Origin: an uncultured Collinsella sp.
Lineage (GTDB): Bacteria > Actinomycetota > Coriobacteriia > Coriobacteriales > Coriobacteriaceae
Assembly (NCBI GenBank): GCA_959604825.1
Contig: CAUHCN010000004.1
Span: 1 to 64,000 of the forward strand
Reading direction: 5' to 3'
DNA length: 64,000 nucleotides
Of the stretch, positions 58,901 to 64,000 are shown in pieces. The position numbers and the translations under genes were made by a program. The notes under the pieces are model-generated. The model worked only from the letters and a program-made list of their open reading frames with translations, did not search any database and had not been told where the DNA came from. Every line of letters starts with the position of its first letter. The first letter of the stretch is position 1.

Positions 58901-59845
58901 TTAGTTGCCCGATGTCGTGCCTTGGCTCGAGCTGTCGGATGCCGTGCCGGATGCGGTTCCGCTCGAGCTGTTTGTGTTGCTGTTGTCGGTTGAGCCCGTG
59001 CCCGATGCATTGCCGCTCGTCTGGTCACCCGTGCTCTGCTGAGAGCCGTCGGTCGTTTGGCTGGAGTCGGTCGTTCCGGATTGTGTGCCGCCGCTGTTCG
59101 AAGAGGAATCGGTGCCTTGCGACTGATCAGGGGTGGTCGAGGAAGAATCGGTGGGTGCGGAGTTGGCCTGTGAGTCGTTCTGCTGGCTTTGCGATTGGCC
59201 GGCGCTGTCCGCGTCTTGCTCGGTCGTGCGCGACGAAAGGATTGGCTCGGGGCGCTCGCCCAGACCCTCACCGGCGGTGGTTATAAGGATGGCGCCGGCG
59301 CAGGCGATAACCGCGACGATGGCGATGGCGATCGAGAAGATGATGACCTTCTTTTGCGTCTGGCTGCGCTCTTCCGCCGCCTTGGCGCGCAGGCTGTTGG
59401 GGGCGACGCGCGCCGTGGTCGCGCGTCCCGCGACCTGACGCATCTCCTGCGTAGTCGCGCCGCCGCCCAGGTGCTCCTCGGCATTAAGCTCAACGGGCTC
59501 ATAGGCGCCGGCGGGGTAGTCGACGGCGGCGTGCGTACCTTTGAGGGCTTCGGCGCTGGCAGAGATAAAGTGGCGGTAGACCTGCGAGGACACAACGGTG
59601 ATGACCGAGCTCACGGCGGCACCAATTACTGAACCAGCGATACCAATCTTGGAGGCAAGCGCCACGCTCGTGGCGGCAGCTGCGGCGCCGGCGATGATCT
59701 GGGGAATGGAAATGTCATCGAACAGGCCCTTTTTGGGCGCGATGGCCATGGTCTGTCCGATGGAATGGTTCTCGTGCACGCCGTTGTTGAGCGATGCCGG
59801 CGTCATGACGCGCGTGCGCGGCGCGTCGGTGTACTTGGTTGTCAT
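58901..59845 (-). CDS. Membrane protein with Ser/Gly/Thr-rich extracellular tail
   Basis: A 314-residue protein. Residues about 45-95 are hydrophobic and Ala-rich (IIAGAAAAATSVALASKIGI...), residues about 160-190 form a clear transmembrane helix (KVIIFSIAIAIVAVIACAGAILITT), and the last 120 residues are low-complexity Ser, Thr, Gly, Asp and Gln sequence, probably an exposed stalk. Function unknown; a cell-envelope role is likely. The composition of the tail is typical of secreted stalks, so repeats there are not significant. Confidence 0.65.
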   Translation of the reverse strand: MTTKYTDAPRTRVMTPASLNNGVHENHSIGQTMAIAPKKGLFDDISIPQIIAGAAAAATSVALASKIGIAGSVIGAAVSSVITVVSSQVYRHFISASAEALKGTHAAVDYPAGAYEPVELNAEEHLGGGATTQEMRQVAGRATTARVAPNSLRAKAAEERSQTQKKVIIFSIAIAIVAVIACAGAILITTAGEGLGERPEPILSSRTTEQDADSAGQSQSQQNDSQANSAPTDSSSTTPDQSQGTDSSSNSGGTQSGTTDSSQTTDGSQQSTGDQTSGNASGTGSTDNSNTNSSSGTASGTASDSSSQGTTSGN

Positions 59846-60019
59846 ACGGGGTCCTCCCGGTGTAAATCTGCTTCGTTTCGTGTAGCCATCAGGGTACCCA
59901 CCAGATGTGAATCATACGTGACATTTAACAGATACCATCAACTCATCAAGGGGGCCTGCTGTCTTTGGTGCAATAGCTTGATGCTAAACTGGATTTATGT
60001 TTGCGAGGTGGTTTACGTG

Positions 60020-60238
60020 ATGTACCCGTATATGACATTCGAAGATGGAACCGAGGTCATTCATTCTGACCTGATTACAGATGGCGATATTGAAAAGGTT
60101 ATCGTGCATTTTGAGCGACCGACGGCAGAGGGCTTCGACTCCGCTCGTTGTGAGTTGCCTTCCTGTTCGTGGACTGACTGGGAAGGGCATTTTACTCAGA
60201 GTGAAAAACGAGCTTTCGAAGAGTGTCTGAGCAAATAA
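60020..60238 (+). CDS. Small conserved hypothetical protein
   Basis: A 72-residue cytoplasmic protein (YMTFEDGTEVIHSDLITDGDIEKVIVHFERP...GFDSARCELPS). It resembles a family of small uncharacterised proteins from Firmicutes and Actinomycetota that share the beta-strand pattern DGTEV-H-...-V-FERP-GFDSARC-LP. ATG 60020 follows GAGGTGG; the longer frame from 59765 has no start signal. It opens the AT-richer patch at the end of the window. Function unknown. Confidence 0.6.
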   Translation: MYPYMTFEDGTEVIHSDLITDGDIEKVIVHFERPTAEGFDSARCELPSCSWTDWEGHFTQSEKRAFEECLSK

Positions 60239-60338
60239 TTTAGATTAGTTCGAGTTTAGTTCGAATAAAGAAGCTGAATGCGATGACCTAAAGCGTATGC
60301 ATTTTTAGTATTAGATGCGTATGAAATGGAGGATGTGA

Positions 60339-60620
60339 ATGGATGAGCTAATAGACTTTAAAAAACGATTTCTCAAGAATGGCGAGCTGGTTTCAATTCC
60401 AAAAAAGGAAAGCTATAAAAGAATCATGCTGCTATGGGCCGTCTCTTTCTTTGAATTAAATACAAGTTATACGGAGCTTCAGGTTAATCGTGTGCTGTCA
60501 CAGCTCTATCCTGATTATGCCGTGTTGAGGCGGTACTTGGTTGATTATGGATTCCTATTAAGGGATGAACGAGGCCTGAAATACGAGGTTAATCGTGATG
60601 TTCACGGTATTGAGAGCTAG
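60339..60620 (+). CDS. DUF2087 domain protein
   Basis: A 93-residue protein with the DUF2087 pattern (SYTELQVNRVLSQLYPDYAVLRRYLVDYGFLLRDERGLKYEV). Such domains form small winged-helix modules, usually in transcription-regulator-like proteins. GAGGATG precedes the ATG. It overlaps the MFS transporter gene by 23 bp, so it is probably co-expressed and may regulate the locus. Confidence 0.75.
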   Translation: MDELIDFKKRFLKNGELVSIPKKESYKRIMLLWAVSFFELNTSYTELQVNRVLSQLYPDYAVLRRYLVDYGFLLRDERGLKYEVNRDVHGIES

Positions 60621-61782
60621 CCGTCCGGTTCGGGTCCTATATATTGCTAGAGGGATAAGCGAAATAGGCAATTGGTGTGCGAATATTGCTTTGCCAATGC
60701 TGATTTACGAGGTAACTCACGATGTTTCTGCAACTGCTTTGATGGTCTGCTGCAGATTTGCCCCCTCTCTGTTTTCAGTTGCGCTCGCGCAGCTGCCTCA
60801 GAAGATGGGTATCGGGACACTGCAGGCCATGAGATTGGCAGACTTAATTCGCGCGGGATTATTCGTTTGCTATATTTTTGTTGATAGTAAATGGAGTATG
60901 TTTGCTATTACGTGCGCGGTATCGCTTTGCCGAACGGTAGAAATGCCCTGCTTTTACTCGTTGTTAAGAGCCAATACGAATAGTATCAATCGCGACGTAA
61001 TTAATAATTCGTTTGGGTTCCTGCAGAATTTGATGATGGTTCTGGGGCCAGTTGCCGGCGGTTTTGTTGTCGCTCAATTTGGGGCGGAGGCTGTTCTTGC
61101 ATTAGACGCGCTTTCTTTTGCCGCGTCGTTCTGGTTGCTGCGAGATGTTCCGTCGGTTATCGAGGTTAATGATAAAGAGGGAATAAGCAAAAATGAAAAA
61201 AACAGGACTGCATTTAGTGATCTTAGCGCGAAGCACTTGGCAATTGGTTTCCTATTAATCGATATTTCTAGTGGCGTGGCATTCGGCTCTCTGAATTCTC
61301 TTTTGCCAGCTATAGCGCAATTGCAATTTGACTCGTCATCGATACAATACGGATTCCTTCAGAGTAGTCTTACAATCGGACTGTTGTTCGGAAATACAAT
61401 ATATGGTCGTTTAATCAGTGGTTCCGATTGCGTTAAATCATATTGTTTTGTGACGTATCTTGCGCTCGGTGCGTATCTGGCGTTTGGCTATCGCTATGCG
61501 TCTGGGATATCGTTTATTTTCCTTTTTATCGTCGGTGCCGGAAACGCCATTCAAGATGTGCTTCTCATAACATCGCTGCAGGATTTGGCGAGAGACGGAT
61601 CTGAATCGATAAGCCTGTTTTCAATTAGGGAGTCTTTGCAATCGGTTGCTGTTGTTATTTCAACACTTCTTGTTTCGCTGTTCACGAGCATCGCGATGTT
61701 CTCAATTCTCGTTACAGGACTTGGTGTATTTTCAATTATGATGGTAGTTGTGTTTCAATTGAATTATTTGCGAAAGATGTGA
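60598..61782 (+). CDS. Major facilitator superfamily transporter
   Basis: A 394-residue MFS protein with about 12 helices (ARGISEIGNWCANIALPMLIYEVTHDVSATALM is a drug- or lipid-exporter-type start). It overlaps the DUF2087 gene and the radical-SAM gene starts 7 bp after its stop, so these form one transcription unit. An export role for the product of the radical-SAM enzyme is plausible. GTG 60595 is an alternative start. Confidence 0.83.
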   Translation: MFTVLRASRPVRVLYIARGISEIGNWCANIALPMLIYEVTHDVSATALMVCCRFAPSLFSVALAQLPQKMGIGTLQAMRLADLIRAGLFVCYIFVDSKWSMFAITCAVSLCRTVEMPCFYSLLRANTNSINRDVINNSFGFLQNLMMVLGPVAGGFVVAQFGAEAVLALDALSFAASFWLLRDVPSVIEVNDKEGISKNEKNRTAFSDLSAKHLAIGFLLIDISSGVAFGSLNSLLPAIAQLQFDSSSIQYGFLQSSLTIGLLFGNTIYGRLISGSDCVKSYCFVTYLALGAYLAFGYRYASGISFIFLFIVGAGNAIQDVLLITSLQDLARDGSESISLFSIRESLQSVAVVISTLLVSLFTSIAMFSILVTGLGVFSIMMVVVFQLNYLRKM

Positions 61783-61789
61783 CGTTGAT

Positions 61790-64000
61790 ATGCCTAAAAC
61801 GCTTTTAGTATTTCCCCCAGGATGGAGTCCAGTGGGGCCGTATCTTGCCTTGCCTGTTTTGAAGTCATATCTTCAAGAGGTTGAACAATACAAAGTTGAC
61901 ATTGTTGACTTAAACGTGGAATTTTACGATGACCTCCTATCTTTTAGACATGTCGAAGAGTGCTGTAAAAGGTATCGGGAATCAAAGGATTCGTTTAGTT
62001 CGAATGTTCAATTAACAATCGAGTTGATACAAAAGTCGGCACTTAATGTTGACGAGGCAAAAGATATTTTCAGATCGAAGAGATACTTTAATCTAAAAGA
62101 AAGACAATATGCTGAAAACATTTTTAGAAATGCACTCTATATCATAAATCACGTCTCATATGGAGTTAAATACACGTTCAACTCCATAGATCTGCCCTAT
62201 GATTATTATTCGACACCAGAAATAATGAAATCGCTTGCGGATACCTTGCATAATCCGTTTATTTCCTTCTATGAAACTGCCTTTCTTAAGCGTATTCAGA
62301 GGGAAAAATTCGAGTTTATTGGGATTTCGGTGAGCGGCTGTTTCCAATTGATTTCTGCAGTTACGTTAGCGAGACTGATTAAGGAAGAATGTCCATCTGT
62401 TAAACACGTCTCATTGGGCGGCAATTACATTACTCGTTTAGCAGATGACTGCATGAAAGAATGGCATCCCTTTTTTGAATACATTGATTCGATAATGATG
62501 TATGACGGCGAAGAGCCGCTTGCACGTCTTCTTGAGGCTCTTGACTCTGGTGATGACAATCTCGACTGTGTTCCAAACCTTTGCCATGCTAAAGGTGGAA
62601 AGATATATAAAAACCATCGGATTGAGCAAACATTTATCAACGATACAGTTCCCGATTTCGATGGCTTCGCCCTTTCTATATACTTCATGCCTGAGTTAAT
62701 ATTGCCGGTTTATTCCTCTAGGCAGTGTTTTAATCATTGCGCCTTCTGCACCATTCCCGGTGCCACCGGTGGTTGTTACCGAAAGATGCCTATATCGAGA
62801 GTATTTGAAATAATGTGTCGGTTAAATGAAAAATACGGCACGAGAGTTTTCTCTTTTGTGGATGAAACATTCGAAGGCAAAAGAATGGAGCAACTCGCGG
62901 ATGAAATAAACGCATCGGGAAAAACGTTTTTCTGGCATGGAGAAACGAGGTTCTCTCCAACCCTAAGTACAGAAGTTTTTAACAAGATATACCAAAGTGG
63001 ATGTAGGCAGATTCAGTTTGGCCTCGAGTCATACAACCAAAGAGTTCTTGATCTAATGAAGAAGAACACGAGAGTTGATTGGATTGATCGCAATGTCCAT
63101 GATTGTCTCAATGCGGGTATTCCTGTTCATCTATTTTTTATGATTGGCTTTCCGACCGAAACTAAAGAAGAGGCTCTGAACACCTTAGCTTATACAGAGA
63201 ATGTTTTGAATTATTCAAAACAGGTATGTGGTGTTCCATATTCCACGAGAGGATTTACGAATTTTGGTCTCGTTATGGGGTCGGATGTTTGGAATCATCC
63301 CGATAAGTATGGTGTCTCTGTAATGCCGAAGTCCCAATATGAGGATTTGCGCCTCGAAGTGGATTATGTTTCAGGCACTGGTTTAACTTTAAATGAAGCA
63401 AAATCCTTATCTGATGAGCATCATATTGATTTTTATATGCAAGAGGTCATAAACGGTAGCGACACAATTGACTTGCCCCAGCGGCTTCATATTTCAGAGG
63501 TGACCTGGATCCTAGATTCTATTCACGCTGTCAGGTATAAGGGACATTTGACCAAAGTAAAGCGACGGCTAACTAGTCTAAATCCAGCTGATCGAATCTG
63601 GCTGGATTCCAAGACCTCTGTCGTGCTCGTTGAGCCATTTGCCTACTTCTATAATTCTGAATACCATCATGTCTATGCTGTTTCCCAGTTGGTATACCTT
63701 AAGTTGGCCCGTTTATTGGAGGCCGATTGTAGCATTTCTCTTATTCTTGATCAGGGCGACCTCGAGCTGACAAGGGCGATAGAAGAACTGTTGCATTATG
63801 GATTGCTGAATACAAATATCGATGCCGATTATGTAATGCACGATAACGGTTTTCAATTGGTTAAAAGTTCGTTTGTTAAAGAAGTCGGACGCTCAAAAGA
63901 GGGGTTAAGAGTACTGCTGAGTTGTGCCACCCATAGAATGTGTGCGGTTAATGATTTTTCGTTCGCTTTGCTTTCGTTGTTTGAAAAGCCGATTACTAAG
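61790..64000 (+). CDS. Large B12-binding/radical-SAM protein (truncated by window end)
   Basis: The frame from ATG 61790 stays open to the last base (737 codons, no stop), so the protein is incomplete at its C-terminus. Residues about 1-240 look like a cobalamin-binding domain (LLVFPPGWSPVGPYLALPVLKSYL; SLGGNYITRL). The radical-SAM cluster cysteines are Cys313, Cys317 and Cys320 in CFNHCAFC. Radical-SAM elements continue to about 520 (FGLESYNQRVLDLMKKN). After about residue 590 come two segments with PqqD/RRE-like patterns (VVLVEPFAYFYNSEYHHVYAVSQLVYLKLARLLE... and LRVLLSCATHRMCAVNDFSFALLSLFEKP). Enzymes of this group modify peptides or small metabolites. GAC/GTT spacing precedes the start; there is no strong binding site, consistent with coupling to the MFS gene. 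Confidence 0.8.
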   Translation, partial: MPKTLLVFPPGWSPVGPYLALPVLKSYLQEVEQYKVDIVDLNVEFYDDLLSFRHVEECCKRYRESKDSFSSNVQLTIELIQKSALNVDEAKDIFRSKRYFNLKERQYAENIFRNALYIINHVSYGVKYTFNSIDLPYDYYSTPEIMKSLADTLHNPFISFYETAFLKRIQREKFEFIGISVSGCFQLISAVTLARLIKEECPSVKHVSLGGNYITRLADDCMKEWHPFFEYIDSIMMYDGEEPLARLLEALDSGDDNLDCVPNLCHAKGGKIYKNHRIEQTFINDTVPDFDGFALSIYFMPELILPVYSSRQCFNHCAFCTIPGATGGCYRKMPISRVFEIMCRLNEKYGTRVFSFVDETFEGKRMEQLADEINASGKTFFWHGETRFSPTLSTEVFNKIYQSGCRQIQFGLESYNQRVLDLMKKNTRVDWIDRNVHDCLNAGIPVHLFFMIGFPTETKEEALNTLAYTENVLNYSKQVCGVPYSTRGFTNFGLVMGSDVWNHPDKYGVSVMPKSQYEDLRLEVDYVSGTGLTLNEAKSLSDEHHIDFYMQEVINGSDTIDLPQRLHISEVTWILDSIHAVRYKGHLTKVKRRLTSLNPADRIWLDSKTSVVLVEPFAYFYNSEYHHVYAVSQLVYLKLARLLEADCSISLILDQGDLELTRAIEELLHYGLLNTNIDADYVMHDNGFQLVKSSFVKEVGRSKEGLRVLLSCATHRMCAVNDFSFALLSLFEKPITK

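Noticed and set aside
58901..59270. Short repeats in the Ser/Gly/Thr-rich coding tail
   Set aside because: They reflect protein low complexity, not a CRISPR or DNA repeat array. No CRISPR array was seen in the window.

Overview
The window looks like a chromosomal segment of a gut Coriobacteriia, most likely Collinsella or a close relative (Actinomycetota). This is inferred from gene content and style, not from a database match: a GC-rich genome with many GTG and TTG starts, an anaerobic class III ribonucleotide reductase with its activase, a 4Fe-4S aldo/keto reductase, a short flavodoxin beside a DUF3793 protein, a YolD/DNA polymerase Y pair, and very dense gene packing. No rRNA gene, CRISPR array, complete insertion sequence or replication origin was seen.

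Layout. 1-6.9 kb: a long hairpin, six tRNA genes (Leu-GAG, three identical Gly-GCC, Cys-GCA, Val-GAC), a PP2C phosphatase next to a fused STAS/kinase protein, and a GH13 glucosidase. 7-12.5 kb: nrdD and nrdG under likely NrdR control, separated by a large inverted duplication, then a folate operon (folE, HD hydrolase, folB). 12.5-19 kb: peptidases, a SlyD-like FKBP paired with a UreE-like protein, HAD hydrolase, Fur-type regulator, acylphosphatase, oxidoreductase and RNase HI. 19-25.5 kb: a LysR regulator divergent from an O-acetylhomoserine sulfhydrylase gene that carries a tiny Cys-containing leader ORF, secreted and small membrane proteins, a PanE-type reductase and the aldo/keto reductase. 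25.5-31 kb: two copies of a structured 79-bp element in front of an oxidoreductase and endonuclease IV, then a polar amino-acid ABC transporter. 31-39 kb: flavodoxin, DUF3793, an HMA metal-binding protein behind a CsoR-like operator, an SOS-controlled polymerase Y/YolD pair, pgi and two HAD phosphatases.

39.2-50.7 kb is one long catabolic locus: GntR regulator, YfcC-type permease, two amidohydrolases, FrlC-like epimerase, FrlB-like deglycase, two FrlD-like kinases, YjbQ, BtpA and FGGY kinase. The FrlB/C/D/R core is the known toolkit for Amadori products (fructosamines). The amidohydrolases, YjbQ, BtpA and FGGY kinase are extra and suggest a different or broader substrate. This is the best candidate here for an undescribed pathway.

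50.7-55.7 kb: TatD, TcdA, a small hydrophobic protein under an SOS-like box divergent from an SdpR/SdpI-type pair, and the ribosomal ATPase EttA. 55.7-64 kb has two AT-richer patches, probably acquired. One carries a Tat-exported C39/streptopain-like peptidase overlapping a lipoprotein gene. The other carries a DUF2087 protein, an MFS exporter and a large B12/radical-SAM protein that runs off the window end. GC-rich native genes lie between them.
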